Notes under the pieces: generated by a model
The model's database searches: none
What the model was told of the DNA's origin: nothing
Seen by the model: the letters and a program-made list of their open reading frames with translations, nothing else
Shown: positions 34,594 through 45,030 of the stretch, one piece after another
Layout: each line of letters opens with the position of its first letter
How positions within the stretch are numbered: position 1 is the first letter of the stretch
Position numbers and translations under genes: made by a program
Assembly: GCA_963841885.1 (NCBI GenBank)
Contig: CAWJEK010000018.1
Location: 143,422-207,421 of the forward strand
Source of the DNA: Bog-756 sp963841885
GTDB taxonomy: Bacteria; Actinomycetota; Acidimicrobiia; Acidimicrobiales; RAAP-2
DNA length: 64,000 nucleotides
Reading direction: 5' to 3'

Positions 34594-37500
34594 ATGCGTG
34601 GAGTTCGAAACCTGGCCCTCGCGGTGCTGGTCGGAGCCGCATCCCTGGGGTCAGCCGGGGCGGCCGCCCTGGTGTCCGCCTCCCCCGGCGGCGCGTTGCC
34701 CAGCTGCACCGACAGCTGGCAAGGGCCCTCGACGGGAACGACGGACTGGAACACCAGCGCGGCCAACTGGTCGAGCGGTTTCCCGACCGGGTCGAGCGTG
34801 GTGTGCATCACCGAGCCCGGCACATACACGGTCTCCCTTGCCGGCAGCACATCGGTCAACACCCTCGGAATTGGGCGGCGTCACCGGGTCGGACCCGACC
34901 CTGCTGGTCGACGCCTCGTCGGGTAGCGAGAACCTGACGCTCGGTGCCCCGAGCACGATCGGGAGCGGAAGCACCCTGACGCTCGACCCGACGCGATCGG
35001 CAACGCCGGGATCAACGGCGGCTCCGGCAGCCTGACCGTGGCCTCGGGGGGCAGCCTGACCACCGAGTCGACGGCCTCCAGTTCCTACATCCAGGTGCCG
35101 TTGACCAACCAGGCCGGCGGCACGGTCACCATCGGCGGATCCAGCACCCAGTTCAACGACGGGACGCTGACCACCAACGACGGGACGTTCACGGTGGCGA
35201 ACGGCGGTGGGGCGGCACTGAGCGCCGGCAGCAGCTTCACCCAGGCCGCCGGCACCCTGACCCTGACCGGGACGATGAGCCAGAACAGCGGCACCTTCAC
35301 CGCGTCCGGTGGGGCCGAGTCGGGCAACCCCTACGTCTTCACCGGCGGAACCCTGGCCGACAGCGCCACCACCGGGGCCTTCGAGGCCACCGGCAGCATC
35401 AACCTCACGGGCACCGTCCCGGTCGGCCAGACCCTCACCGGTAGCGGGGTCAACGGCAGCGTAAACATCACTTTGCCCGGTGTCGTGACCGTGGACGGCA
35501 CCCTGACGCTCGACCCGAGCGCGATCGGCAACGCCGGGATCAACGGCTCCGGCAGCCTGACCGTGGCCTCGGGGGGCAGCCTGACCACCGAGTCGACGGC
35601 CTCCAACTCCTTCATCCAGGTGCCGTTGACCAACCAGGCCGGCGGCACGGTCACCATCGGCGGATCCAGCACCCAGTTCAACGACGGGACGCTGACCACC
35701 AACGACGGGACGTTCACGGTGGCGAACGGCGGTGGGGCGGCACTGAGCGCCGGCAGCAGCTTCACCCAGGCCGCCGGCACCCTGACCCTGACCGGGACGA
35801 TGAGCCAGAACAGCGGCACCTTCACCGCGTCCGGTGGGGCCGAGTCGGGCAACCCCTACGTCTTCACCGGCGGAACCCTGGCCGACAGCGCCACCACCGG
35901 GGCCTTCGAGGCCACCGGCAGCATCAACCTCACGGGCACCGTCCCGGTCGGCCAGACCCTCACCGGTAGCGGGGTCAACGGCAGCGTAAACATCACTCTG
36001 CCCGGTGCCGTGACCGTGGACGGCACCCTGACGCTCGACCCGAGCGCGATCGGCAACGCCGGGATCAACGGCGGCTCCGGCAGCCTGACCGTGGCCTCGG
36101 GGGGCAGCCTGACCACCGAGTCGACGGCCTCCAACTCCTTCATCCAGGTGCCGTTGACCAACCAGGCCGGCGGCACGGTCACCATCGGCGGATCCAGCAC
36201 CCAGTTCAACGACGGGACGCTGACCACCAACGACGGGACGTTCACGGTGGCGAACGGCGGTGGGGCGGCACTGAGCGCCGGCAGCAGCTTCACCCAGGCC
36301 GCCGGCACCCTGACCCTGACCGGGACGATGAGCCAGAACAGCGGCACCTTCACCGCGTCCGGTGGGGCCGAGTCGGGCAACCCCTACGTCTTCACCGGCG
36401 GAACCCTGGCCGACAGCGCCACCACCGGGGCCTTCGAGGCCACCGGCAGCATCAACCTCACGGGCACCGTCCCGGTCGGCCAGACCCTCACCGGTAGCGG
36501 GGTCAACGGCAGCGTAAACATCACTTTGCCCGGTGCCGTGACCGTGGACGGCACCCTGACGCTCGACCCGAGCGCGATCGGCAACGCCGGGATCAACGGC
36601 GGCTCCGGCAGCCTGACCGTGGCCTCGGGGGGCAGCCTGACCACCGAGTCGACGGCCTCCAACTCCTTCATCCAGGTGCCGTTGACCAACCAGGCCGGCG
36701 GCACGGTCACCATCGGCGGATCCAGCACCCAGTTCAACGACGGGACGCTGACCACCAACGACGGGACGCTGCAGGTACTCGACGGCGGCGCCCTCGCACT
36801 CAGCGCCGGGTCCACCCTGACCAATGCCGCCTCCGGCACGATCGGGGTGACCGTCAACGGCGTCGCCGGCGGCATCTCGGGTCCGGGCACGACGCTGGCG
36901 GCCGGCAGCACGCTCTCCGTGACCACGGTCGGATCACCTTCGACCGGCACGGTGTTCACGCCCATCGGTGGTCCGGTCAGCGGTACGTTCACCAACCTGT
37001 CGTTCGGACCCGCCGCCTATGCCGTGTCGTATCCCTCGGGCGCCGTGCGGCTGACCACCGAGGCGCCTTTCACCCTGACCGCGGCTCCCCTGGCCCCCAA
37101 GGAGAACATCGGCACCGGCACCGTCGTCCTGGCCGACATCGGGAGTGCGAGCGACGGGACCGGGATCTACACCGCGACCGTGAACTGGGGGACGGTACCG
37201 GCACCGGACCCGCCACGGTCAACGTCAGCGGAGCTGGCGGCACCGTCACCGGTGCTCACACGTACACGACGCCGGGGACCTACACCGTCACGACCACCCT
37301 GGCCAACACCGACGGCACGACGCTCGTCACCTCGGAAGCCGTCACGGTGACCGGTCCGACCATCACCGGCTTCTCCAAGACCGTGGTGAAGCCGGGCAAG
37401 AAGCTGACGACCGTGATCTCCGGCACGGGCTTCGATTCCAGTGCCACCGTGACCGTGTCGGACCCCTCCGTCACCGTGGTGTCGGTCAAGGCGTCCAAGA

Positions 37501-37637
37501 AGTCCAAGAAGCATCCCAACCCGACGCTGAAGCTGAAGCTGTCCGTGGCCAAGGATGCGACGCCCGGTCCGTTCTCGGTGACCCTGACCGAGACCGGTGG
37601 CACGACCACGGCGGTCGACGCCATCACGATCAGCTGA
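34594..37637 (+). CDS. secreted beta-strand-repeat protein with IPT/TIG-like C-terminus (three frameshifts)
   Basis: About 1014 residues if three one-base shifts are repaired: at ~34867 (extra G, restoring VNTLELGGVTGSDP), ~34991 (missing G before CGATCGG) and the G5 run 37187-37191 (restoring TVNWGDGTGTGPATVN). A signal peptide is clear (residues 1-~33, LALAVLVGAASLGSAGAAAL). GGAGGAG precedes the ATG. The body is made of nearly identical 175-176-residue units rich in Gly, Thr, Ser and Asn (NDGTLTTNDGTFTVANGGGA) that suggest a beta-solenoid. The end resembles PKD and IPT/TIG immunoglobulin-like folds (ITGFSKTVVKPGKKLTTVIS). No LPXTG or other anchor is seen. A surface or matrix protein is likely. 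Confidence 0.75.
35041..36780 (+). repeat. near-identical 525/528-bp tandem repeats
   Basis: Units starting at GCCTCGGGGGGCAGC begin at 35041, 35566, 36094 and 36622, so the spacing is 525, 528 and 528 bases; the last unit is partial, to about 36780. Units differ by only a few substitutions, for example Ser-Ser-Tyr against Asn-Ser-Phe codons near the start, plus one GGC codon missing between the first two. They are in frame and lie inside the secreted repeat-protein gene. Confidence 0.93.
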
Positions 37638-37900
37638 TCCGACGACTCCGGATCCCGCTTCCGGCAGCATCGGAAGCCGGGGTCGGGGGGCACCCGGAGA
37701 ATGGGGCCCATGGAGCGCCGAACCGGTCCACGGGGTCCGTGACGACCACCCCCCGGCCTGCGGAGCAGCCGGACGCGCCCCGCCGCGTTTGCCCCGGCCA
37801 CCGGAGGGAACAGCCAGGCCATGGTCTCCCTACCGGTCGCAGCCCCGCGCCGGTCGCCCAGGACCGGGCGACGACCGGATGAACCGGCCGGAAGGCCGAC
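37638..37900. other. intergenic region
   Basis: A 263-base gap between the secreted repeat-protein stop and the AI-2E family gene. Apart from the hairpin at 37654-37681 and a GGAAGG ribosome-binding site just before ATG 37901, I see no feature. Frames through it show no protein-like sequence. Confidence 0.4.
37654..37681 (+). terminator. hairpin after the secreted repeat-protein gene
   Basis: CTTCCG at 37658-37663 pairs with CGGAAG at 37671-37676 across a 7-base loop. The stem extends with CCCG/CGGG around a bulged C, 17 bases after the stop codon. There is no T-tract, so termination is only presumed. Confidence 0.4.
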
Positions 37901-39064
37901 ATGACCATCCAGCGGAGCGATCTCTCCCTGCCCCGTGGGAACAGGGACGATCAGGATGCCCGGCCCGACGTATTGCTGCTGCCTCCGGACGTGGACATCG
38001 ACCCGGAGGGGGACGGCCCGTCGCTGGGCACACCGGGACGGCCGTTCGACCGGAGACATCCGTTCTTCATCGGTCTGTCCGGGGCCCTCGGTGTGGCGGT
38101 CGCCTACGTCATCTTCCGGGGGATCGCCGACATCACCAGCGTGCTGGTCATCGTGGGCCTGGCCCTCTTCATCGCCGTCGGCCTGAACCCCATCATCGAA
38201 CACCTCATGGCCCGGTCGCTGTCGCGGGGATCCGCCGTCGGCATCGTCACCTTCGGTTTCGTGGTGGTCGTCGGGGGGTTCCTGGTGGTGGCCGTGCCAC
38301 CCATCAGCCACGAGTTCCACGTACTGGTCACCAACTATCCCCATTACAAGGAGGAGCTGGTGGCCGGACAGGGATGGGCCGGTCGGCTGGCGGTCCGACT
38401 GCACCTGACCGGTTACCTCACCGGACAGTCCAAGCTGAAACTCCCCGTGACGCAGGGTCTGTTGGGCGCCGGCAAGGTCCTGCTGTCGGTCAGCGTGGCC
38501 ACCGTGAGCGTGATCGCGCTGACCATCTACTTCCTCATCGCCCTACCCGGCGTGAAGCGGGTGTGGCTGTCGCTGATCGCCCGGAGCCGTCGGGAACGCG
38601 TCGGTCTCCTCACCGACGAGGTCTTCGACCGTGTCGGCGGGTTCATGCTGGGCAATCTGCTGACGTCCGTCGTCTCGGCCGTCGGCACCTACCTGTGGCT
38701 GATCATCTTCGGCGTTCCCTACGCCCTGCTCCTGGCGCTGGTCGTGGCGGTCTTCGACCTCATCCCCATGGTGGGCTCGACCATCGCCGGCATCATCGTC
38801 TCCCTCGTGGCCCTGACCAAGGGTCTACCGGTGGGAATCGCCACCGCCGCCTTCTACATCGCCTATCGCTTCGTCGAGGACTACCTGCTGAACCCGCGCA
38901 TCATGAAGCACACGGTCCGGGTGTCACCCGGATTGACGATCATCGCCACACTGATCGGTGGGGCGCTCCTCGGTATCATCGGCGCGTTGATCGCCATCCC
39001 CATCGCCGCCACCATCCACCTCCTGTTGGAGGAAGTCGCCTTCCCCCGCCAGAACCAGCGGTGA
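37901..39064 (+). CDS. AI-2E family transporter (PerM/UPF0118)
   Basis: A 387-residue integral membrane protein of the AI-2E exporter (TqsA/PerM, UPF0118) family. About eight hydrophobic segments are visible, starting with FFIGLSGALGVAVAYVIF and including the family-typical VVAVFDLIPMVGSTIAGIIV. The first ~45 residues are hydrophilic and cytosolic. Conserved blocks YRFVEDYLLNPRIMKHTVRV and GIIGALIAIPIAATIHLLLE near the end confirm the family. The transported solute is not known; family members move AI-2, indole or ions. It is convergent with the giant repeat protein gene, with 9 bases between stops. Confidence 0.9.
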   Translation: MTIQRSDLSLPRGNRDDQDARPDVLLLPPDVDIDPEGDGPSLGTPGRPFDRRHPFFIGLSGALGVAVAYVIFRGIADITSVLVIVGLALFIAVGLNPIIEHLMARSLSRGSAVGIVTFGFVVVVGGFLVVAVPPISHEFHVLVTNYPHYKEELVAGQGWAGRLAVRLHLTGYLTGQSKLKLPVTQGLLGAGKVLLSVSVATVSVIALTIYFLIALPGVKRVWLSLIARSRRERVGLLTDEVFDRVGGFMLGNLLTSVVSAVGTYLWLIIFGVPYALLLALVVAVFDLIPMVGSTIAGIIVSLVALTKGLPVGIATAAFYIAYRFVEDYLLNPRIMKHTVRVSPGLTIIATLIGGALLGIIGALIAIPIAATIHLLLEEVAFPRQNQR

Positions 39065-39073
39065 CGTCCGGGA

Positions 39074-42000
39074 TCACGACAACAGACGGGGCGGTCGACC
39101 GGCCACAGATCTCGACGGATCCCTCAGATCCGTCGTGGCGCCCGACGGCGGACTGAGCGTCGCCGCCGGTGCGGCCCCGTGGGCCCTCAGAAGAGGTCCG
39201 GACCCATCAGCCCCCAGGAGGCCTTCCTGGGCCCCGTGCCGCACGGCTCGGGATGCGGGGGAGGACCCTCCTGGAGTGGTGGCGATCAGTACTGCCCGCG
39301 TGAACACCAGGGGGCTGGTGGACGAGGACGGCGTCGAACGACTCGAACCGAGGAAGAACGACCGGGCCGGGATCGCCTTGTTCTTGGCCGTGAGCGAGAA
39401 CGAGACGGAACTGCCGCAGCTCGTCGTGAACTGGACGCCGTCGAGGCCGGCATAGGTCTTGAACTTGATCGTGATGGTGTGGCTGTTCACCACGTCGATG
39501 CTGTCACTCTTCTCCGGTAGCAGGATCGACACACCGGTGAACGTCCCGGTGGTCGTGATCGTGCCCCGGTAGAGCGTCGGCTTGGGGTTGCCGTGGGTCA
39601 GGAGGATCCACGAACCGTCCTCCTCTCCGATACTGACGCCGGGGGTGCTCTGGACGGGTCCACGCACCAGCGGCAGGGAGTACCCGTCTACCGCCGTCGG
39701 CCAGGGGCCCACGTAGCAGGCCGGCGGCGTGAAGGGGACGGTGAGTGACGCGGACGCCGTGACGGCCGGCCCACTCGGGGGCGTCGCCGTCACCTTGCCC
39801 GTATTCGACACGTGGCCGGCCGTCACGTCGGCCACGGTCGTCACGTACGACGCCGTGCACGTCTCCTGGGCGGCCGGGGCCAACGGGGCGGACGAGCATG
39901 CCACCGGGGACAGTCCGGGCATCGGATCGGTCACCTGGACCGAATGGAGGGTCACGTTGCCGGTGTCGGTCACGGTGTAGCTGTACGTGATCGGCACGCC
40001 GGGGCCCGAGTAGCTGGACACGCTCGCCGACTTGGTGACCGAGACCGACGGCGTCTGGGACGCCAGGATGGTCAGGGTGCCGGATCCGGTGACCGTCGAC
40101 AGGTTCGGCAGGGTGGCCGTGGCCGTGCCTACGTTGACGATCGATCCGCTGTCCACGTCCGCCTGGGTGGTCGTGTAGGTGGCCGTACAGGTCACCTCTC
40201 CGTGGGGAGCCACCGCGCCCGAGGGGCAGTGGACCGGCGACAGGCCGCCTTGCGGGTCGGACACGGACACCGAGGTGAAGGTGACGTTGCCGGTGTTGCT
40301 CACGAGGTAGCTGTACGTGATGGGAGTGCCGGCCGCATGGAAGAAGTGGATGTTGGCCGACTTGGCCACCGTGAGCGAGGGGTTCTGCACCGCCTCGACG
40401 GTCAGGCTGGCGGAGCCGGTCACCGGGTGACCGGTGGGCGGGGTGCCGGTGGCGATGCCGGTGTTGCTGATCGATCCATTGTCCACGTCGGCCTGGGTGG
40501 TCGTGTAGCTGGCCGTGCAGATCTCGTTGGCCCCGGGAGCCAGGGTCGACTGACCACAGGTGACGGCCGACAGTCCCGGCTGGGCGTCGGTGACACCGAC
40601 CGAGGTGAGCGTCTTGTCCCCCGAGTTGGTCACGAGGTAGCTGTAATGGATCGTCGTGCCGGGGGCCGCGTAGCTACTGACGTTGGCGTACTTCTCCACC
40701 GAGATCGACGGGGTGTTGGCGGCCGGCACGCTCAGCGTGTCCGATGCCGTCACCGCGTGTCCGCCGGGCGACGTGCCCGAGGCTGTACCGGTGTTGGTGA
40801 TCCCACCGGCGTCGACGTCTGCCTGCGTCGTGGTGTAGGTGGCGGTGCAGGTCTCGGTGTCTGGTGGGCCGAGGATCGTCGTCGGGCAGCTGACCGGGGA
40901 CAGACCAGGCTGCGGATCGGCCACCTGGACCGAGTGGAGCGTCACGTTCCCCGTGTTGTTGACCAGGTAGCTGTAGGTGATGTGCACTCCGGGTCCGCTG
41001 AAGGTGCTCACGGAGGCCGTCTTGGTCACGGAGAGTCCGGGACTCTGGGTGGCCGGAATGGTCAGCGAGTCGGAAGCGGACACCGCGCCGCCGAGTTCCG
41101 GCTGACCGCTGGCCGTGCCGGTGTTGGCGACGGATCCGTTGTCCACATCGGCCTGGGTGGTCGTGTAATTGGCCGTGCACGTCTCGCTCGCTCCGGGCGC
41201 CAGTGTGGGCAGCGGGCAGGTGGGGCCGCCCTGGAGGCCGGGCATCCCGTCGAAGACGTTCACCGAGCCGAGGGTGACGTTCCCGGTGTTGGTGACCACG
41301 TAGGAGTAGTCGATCAGGGTGCCGGGGCTCGAGTAGCTGGTCACGTCCGCCGACTTGACCACGGTGATGCCCGGGCTCTGGCTGGCGGGGATGGTGAGCG
41401 AGCTCGAGGCGGACACCGGGACTTCGTTGACCGTCGTACCCGAAGCGGTGCCGGTATTGGTGATCCCGCCGGCGTCCACGTCAGCCTGGGTGGTGGTGTA
41501 CGTGGCGGTGCACGTCTCGCTGGCGGCGGGGCCGAGTGTCGCCACCCCACAGGTGACCGGCGACAGTCCTGGCTGCGGGTCCGTGACACCGATCCCGTTC
41601 AGGGTCACGTTCCCGACGTTGGTCACCAGATAGGAGTAGGTGATGGGGGTGCCCGCCGCGGAGAACCCGCTGCTGTTCGCCGATTTGACCACGGTGATGC
41701 CGGGGTTCCGGATGGCGTGGAGCGTCAGATAGGTCAGCTGGCTCACCTGGCTGCCGTGGGGTGGCGTGCCGTAGGCCGTGGCGAAGTTGGTGACCCTGCC
41801 GTAGTCCACATTGCCCTGCGTCGTGGTGTAGGTGGCGGTGCACGTCTCCGTGGCCCCCGGGGCCAGCGTCCCGAGTGGGCAGCTGACCGGCGACACCCCG
41901 GGATGGGTGTCGTCTACTCCGACGCTGTTCAGTGTGGTGTTGCCGCTGTTGGTCAGGAGGTACGAGTAGGTGATCGCAGTGCCGGCAGCCGAGTAGTTGG

Positions 42001-44506
42001 GCACCGAAGCGGTCTTCAGGATCCCGATCGAGGGGCTGTCGATGGCCGGCACCGTGAGCGAGTCACTGGCGGACACGGCCGGACCGGATGGTGGCACGCC
42101 GGTGGCCGTGCCGGTGTTGGCGATCGATCCGTTGTCCACGTCGTTCTGCGTCGTCGTGTACGAAGCGGTACAGGTCTCGGAGTCGCCGGGCGCCAGCGTC
42201 GACCCGCCGCAATCGAGGGCCGACAGGCCCGGCTGCGGGTCGGAGACCGCGACCGACGTGAGCGTCACATTGCCGGTGTTGGAGACCACGTAGCTGTAGG
42301 TGATCGGCGTGTTGGCCGAAGCGAAGCTGGTCAGGCTAGCCGACTTGACGATTCCGATGGACGGGTTCTGGACAGCCGGGATGGTGAGCGAATCACTCGC
42401 CGTCACGCCGGGGCCGCTCGGAGGGATGGCTGTCGCCGTCCCGGTGTTGGAGATCCTGCCGGCGTCCACGTCGGCCTGGGTCGTCGTGTACGTGGCGGTG
42501 CAGGTCTCACTGGCTGCCGGGGCGAGGGTGGTCTGCGGGCAGTTGATCGCCGACAGGTTCGCCTGCGGATCGGTGACGTCCACCGATGTGAGAGTCACGT
42601 TGCCGCTGTTGGTCACCACGTAGCTGTACTGGATCGAGGTGTCCGGTGCCGAGTAGCTGGTCGCATTCGCCGACTTGGCGATCGTGATCGCGGGGGTCTG
42701 GACCGCCGGGATCGTGAGGCTGTCGGACCCGGTGACCTGGCCGGCGGACGAGTTGCCGGACGCCGTTCCGGTGTTGGAGATCCCCCCCGCGTCTACGTCG
42801 GCCTGGGTCGTCGTGTAGTCGGCGATGCAGGTCTCAGTGGCTGCCGGGGCGAGCCTCCCCTCCGGACAGCTCACCGTCGACAGGCCCGGTTGCGGATCGG
42901 TGACACCGACCGACGTGAGGGTCAGGTTGCCGTTGTTGGTCACCACGTAGCTGTAGGTGATCGGGGTCCCAGGAGCGGAGAAGTCGCTGACGTCCGCGGA
43001 CTTGGACACGGTGATCGCTGGGCTCTGGATGGCGTCGATGTTGAGGCTGTCGGAACCGGTGACCTGGCCACCGGCCGGTGGGGTGGCGGTGGCGGTCCCG
43101 ATGTTGGTGATCCCGCCGGCGTCCACGTCGGCCTGGGTGGTCGTGTACGTGGCGGTGCAGGTCTCACTGGCCGTCGGGGCGAGGGTGGTCTGCGGGCAGT
43201 TGATCGCCGACAGGTTCGCCTGCGGATCGGTGACGCCCACGGATGTCAGCGTCACGTTGCCGGTGTTGGTCACGTCGTAGCTATAGGTGATCGGGATCCC
43301 GGGAGCCGAGAAGCTGGTGACATTCGCGGACTTGTGCACCGCGATACCCGGATACTGGTCGGAAGCGATGGTCAGCGACGCGGCCGAGGTGATCGGCGGC
43401 CCGAACGGAGGTTGGCCCGTGGCGGTCCCGGTGTTGGTGATCCCATCGGGGTTGTCGAGATCGGCCTGGGTGGTGCTGTACGAGGCCGTGCAGGTCTCGG
43501 TTGCGCCCGGGGCGAGCTCCGAGGAGCCACAGGAGATGGGACCGAGGCCCGGCATGGGGTCGGTGACTCCGACCGCGCTCAGCGTCACGTTGCCGGTGTT
43601 GGCGACGAGGTAGTTGTACTGGACCGGCGTTCCGGGTGCCGAGAAGTCGGTGACGGGCGACGACTTGTCGATCGAGATGCCCGGCAATTGGTCCGCCGCG
43701 ACCTCGACCGTCGACGAGTCGCTCGCCGGAGGCCCCACCGTGGGATGGCCGGTGGCGACACCGGAGTTGGAGACCCCTCCGGCGTCGACGTCGGCCTGGG
43801 TGGTCGTGTAATTCGCGGTGCAGGTCTCACTCGCCCCGGGGGAGAGGGTGACGGGCGAGCAGTCGATGGCCGACAGTCCCGGCATGGAGTCGGTCACGGT
43901 GACGTCGTACTGCGTGACCGTGCCCGTGTTGGTCACCACGTAGGTGTAGGTGATCGGGGTGCCGGGTGCGGAGAAGGAGTCGATGCTGGCGGTCTTGGCG
44001 ATGTCGATCTCGGACTTCTGGGTGGCCGGGATCCGGAGCGTGCTGGAGCTGGTGACCGGCGAACCCACCGGTGGTGTTCCCTTGGCCGTCCCGACATTGA
44101 TGATGCTCCCGTTGTCCACGTCCGCCTGCGTCGTGGTGTAGTTCGCCGTGCAGACCTCGTTGGCACCGGGCGCGAGCGTCGACTGCGGGCAGGAGACCGC
44201 GGACAGGCCCACCTGCGGGTCGGTGACGGAGACCGAGGTGAGGGTGACGTTGCCCGTGTTGGTCACGAGGTAGTCGTAGAGGACAGGAGTGCCGGCGGAC
44301 GAGTAACGGGAGACGCTCGCGGTCTTGGACAGGGAGATCGAGGCACCCGTCCCGCCGGCTACCGCGGGGCTCAGGCCTGCGCTCGCGACGATGGCACCGC
44401 TCGAAGCCACGAGCGCGCAGAGCGCAGAGATAGCGAATCGAAAAGTCCGACCACACAACACGCGGGACCCCGCCTTGATGCCGATCACGTCATCCGCCTT
44501 CCGCAT
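39074..44506 (-). CDS. giant secreted DUF11/DUF7507-like repeat protein
   Basis: About 1810 residues. Residues 1-~50 are an export signal (FAISALCALVASSGAIVASA). Then come 14 repeats of about 108 residues, each of the form S-I-x-K-S-A, Y-S-Y-x-V-T-N-T-G-N-V-T-L, V-T-D-P-x-x-G-L, C-x-x-x-L-A-P-G-A-x-E-T-C-T-A-x-Y-T-T-T-Q-A-D-V-D. This is the conserved-repeat (DUF11/DUF7507) beta-sandwich of cell-surface proteins, with two Cys per repeat that may pair. The last ~200 residues form a separate domain (KPTLYRGTITTTGTFTGVSI), and the final ~80 look unlike the rest. No sortase or other anchor is seen. ATG 44506 is taken as start because it gives a standard signal peptide. Confidence 0.85.
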   Translation of the reverse strand: MRKADDVIGIKAGSRVLCGRTFRFAISALCALVASSGAIVASAGLSPAVAGGTGASISLSKTASVSRYSSAGTPVLYDYLVTNTGNVTLTSVSVTDPQVGLSAVSCPQSTLAPGANEVCTANYTTTQADVDNGSIINVGTAKGTPPVGSPVTSSSTLRIPATQKSEIDIAKTASIDSFSAPGTPITYTYVVTNTGTVTQYDVTVTDSMPGLSAIDCSPVTLSPGASETCTANYTTTQADVDAGGVSNSGVATGHPTVGPPASDSSTVEVAADQLPGISIDKSSPVTDFSAPGTPVQYNYLVANTGNVTLSAVGVTDPMPGLGPISCGSSELAPGATETCTASYSTTQADLDNPDGITNTGTATGQPPFGPPITSAASLTIASDQYPGIAVHKSANVTSFSAPGIPITYSYDVTNTGNVTLTSVGVTDPQANLSAINCPQTTLAPTASETCTATYTTTQADVDAGGITNIGTATATPPAGGQVTGSDSLNIDAIQSPAITVSKSADVSDFSAPGTPITYSYVVTNNGNLTLTSVGVTDPQPGLSTVSCPEGRLAPAATETCIADYTTTQADVDAGGISNTGTASGNSSAGQVTGSDSLTIPAVQTPAITIAKSANATSYSAPDTSIQYSYVVTNSGNVTLTSVDVTDPQANLSAINCPQTTLAPAASETCTATYTTTQADVDAGRISNTGTATAIPPSGPGVTASDSLTIPAVQNPSIGIVKSASLTSFASANTPITYSYVVSNTGNVTLTSVAVSDPQPGLSALDCGGSTLAPGDSETCTASYTTTQNDVDNGSIANTGTATGVPPSGPAVSASDSLTVPAIDSPSIGILKTASVPNYSAAGTAITYSYLLTNSGNTTLNSVGVDDTHPGVSPVSCPLGTLAPGATETCTATYTTTQGNVDYGRVTNFATAYGTPPHGSQVSQLTYLTLHAIRNPGITVVKSANSSGFSAAGTPITYSYLVTNVGNVTLNGIGVTDPQPGLSPVTCGVATLGPAASETCTATYTTTQADVDAGGITNTGTASGTTVNEVPVSASSSLTIPASQSPGITVVKSADVTSYSSPGTLIDYSYVVTNTGNVTLGSVNVFDGMPGLQGGPTCPLPTLAPGASETCTANYTTTQADVDNGSVANTGTASGQPELGGAVSASDSLTIPATQSPGLSVTKTASVSTFSGPGVHITYSYLVNNTGNVTLHSVQVADPQPGLSPVSCPTTILGPPDTETCTATYTTTQADVDAGGITNTGTASGTSPGGHAVTASDTLSVPAANTPSISVEKYANVSSYAAPGTTIHYSYLVTNSGDKTLTSVGVTDAQPGLSAVTCGQSTLAPGANEICTASYTTTQADVDNGSISNTGIATGTPPTGHPVTGSASLTVEAVQNPSLTVAKSANIHFFHAAGTPITYSYLVSNTGNVTFTSVSVSDPQGGLSPVHCPSGAVAPHGEVTCTATYTTTQADVDSGSIVNVGTATATLPNLSTVTGSGTLTILASQTPSVSVTKSASVSSYSGPGVPITYSYTVTDTGNVTLHSVQVTDPMPGLSPVACSSAPLAPAAQETCTASYVTTVADVTAGHVSNTGKVTATPPSGPAVTASASLTVPFTPPACYVGPWPTAVDGYSLPLVRGPVQSTPGVSIGEEDGSWILLTHGNPKPTLYRGTITTTGTFTGVSILLPEKSDSIDVVNSHTITIKFKTYAGLDGVQFTTSCGSSVSFSLTAKNKAIPARSFFLGSSRSTPSSSTSPLVFTRAVLIATTPGGSSPASRAVRHGAQEGLLGADGSGPLLRAHGAAPAATLSPPSGATTDLRDPSRSVAGRPPRLLS

Positions 44507-44769
44507 GGAGCGACCTACTGGCACCGCATGCTGTCCGCCAACAGCGGGTCCTCCCCGCTAATCCATGGGATAGCAAACTTCCGTCGGATCGGCAAGCGAG
44601 TTCGTCGAAAGTTCATCTCGCGAGCCCGGTGCGCCACGCACGGTCTTCAGGCGGCCACGGAACGACATATCAGGGGACGAGCCGCGGTGGGGGGCTCACC
44701 TCGTGGGCGGACCAGTGTCAACAACGTTCGTGGTCACTACATCCAGGTGGGAGATCGACCGGGAACAAG
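44507..44769. other. intergenic region
   Basis: A 263-base gap between the start of the giant repeat protein and the small four-Cys gene (both minus strand). It must hold the promoter of the giant gene. I see no convincing riboswitch fold (GEMM-I and ydaO motifs were looked for by eye) and no coding frame with protein character. Confidence 0.35.
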
Positions 44770-45021
44770 TCAGCCGTTCTCGGGGATGGCGTCCCACCAC
44801 TGGCACCACCACTGTGCACCCACCAGGATTCGAAGCTTCTGGTGCCAGCAGTACGAGATCTCGGCCGTGGGCTCGAGATAGAACCGGCAGGTGTCGCACC
44901 GTTCTTTGTCGTTGTAGGGATGTGCTTTGAGCACGGCGTTGTCGGCCAGGTGGCGGAGCTCGATCGACAGCTTCTCGTCGATCTCCTTCGGCTCCGGCTC
45001 GGGGATGATGTAGTCGGACAT
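44770..45021 (-). CDS. small four-cysteine protein, HiPIP-like
   Basis: An 83-residue acidic protein. The N-terminus is MSDYIIPEPEPKEIDEK. Four cysteines follow in CDTCRFY, ISYCWHQ and GAQWWCQWWD, with spacing C-x2-C-x12-C-x14-C. The pattern and the aromatic residues near the last Cys resemble high-potential iron-sulfur proteins, though the usual Gly-Trp-Cys is Trp-Trp-Cys here and there is no export signal. It may bind a 4Fe-4S cluster or zinc. A 21-bp palindrome lies 9 bases before its start. Confidence 0.6.
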   Translation of the reverse strand: MSDYIIPEPEPKEIDEKLSIELRHLADNAVLKAHPYNDKERCDTCRFYLEPTAEISYCWHQKLRILVGAQWWCQWWDAIPENG

Positions 45022-45030
45022 GGCCTAAGC

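Noticed and set aside
35041..36780. CRISPR-like array
   Set aside because: The repeat units are more than 500 bp, lie in frame in one gene and leave no unique spacers.
39812..44881. A 1689-codon open frame on the plus strand, opposite the giant repeat protein
   Set aside because: It is Arg/Gly/His-rich with no domain character. It arises because the GC-rich minus-strand gene leaves the antisense frame open. The minus-strand frame has a signal peptide and regular repeats.
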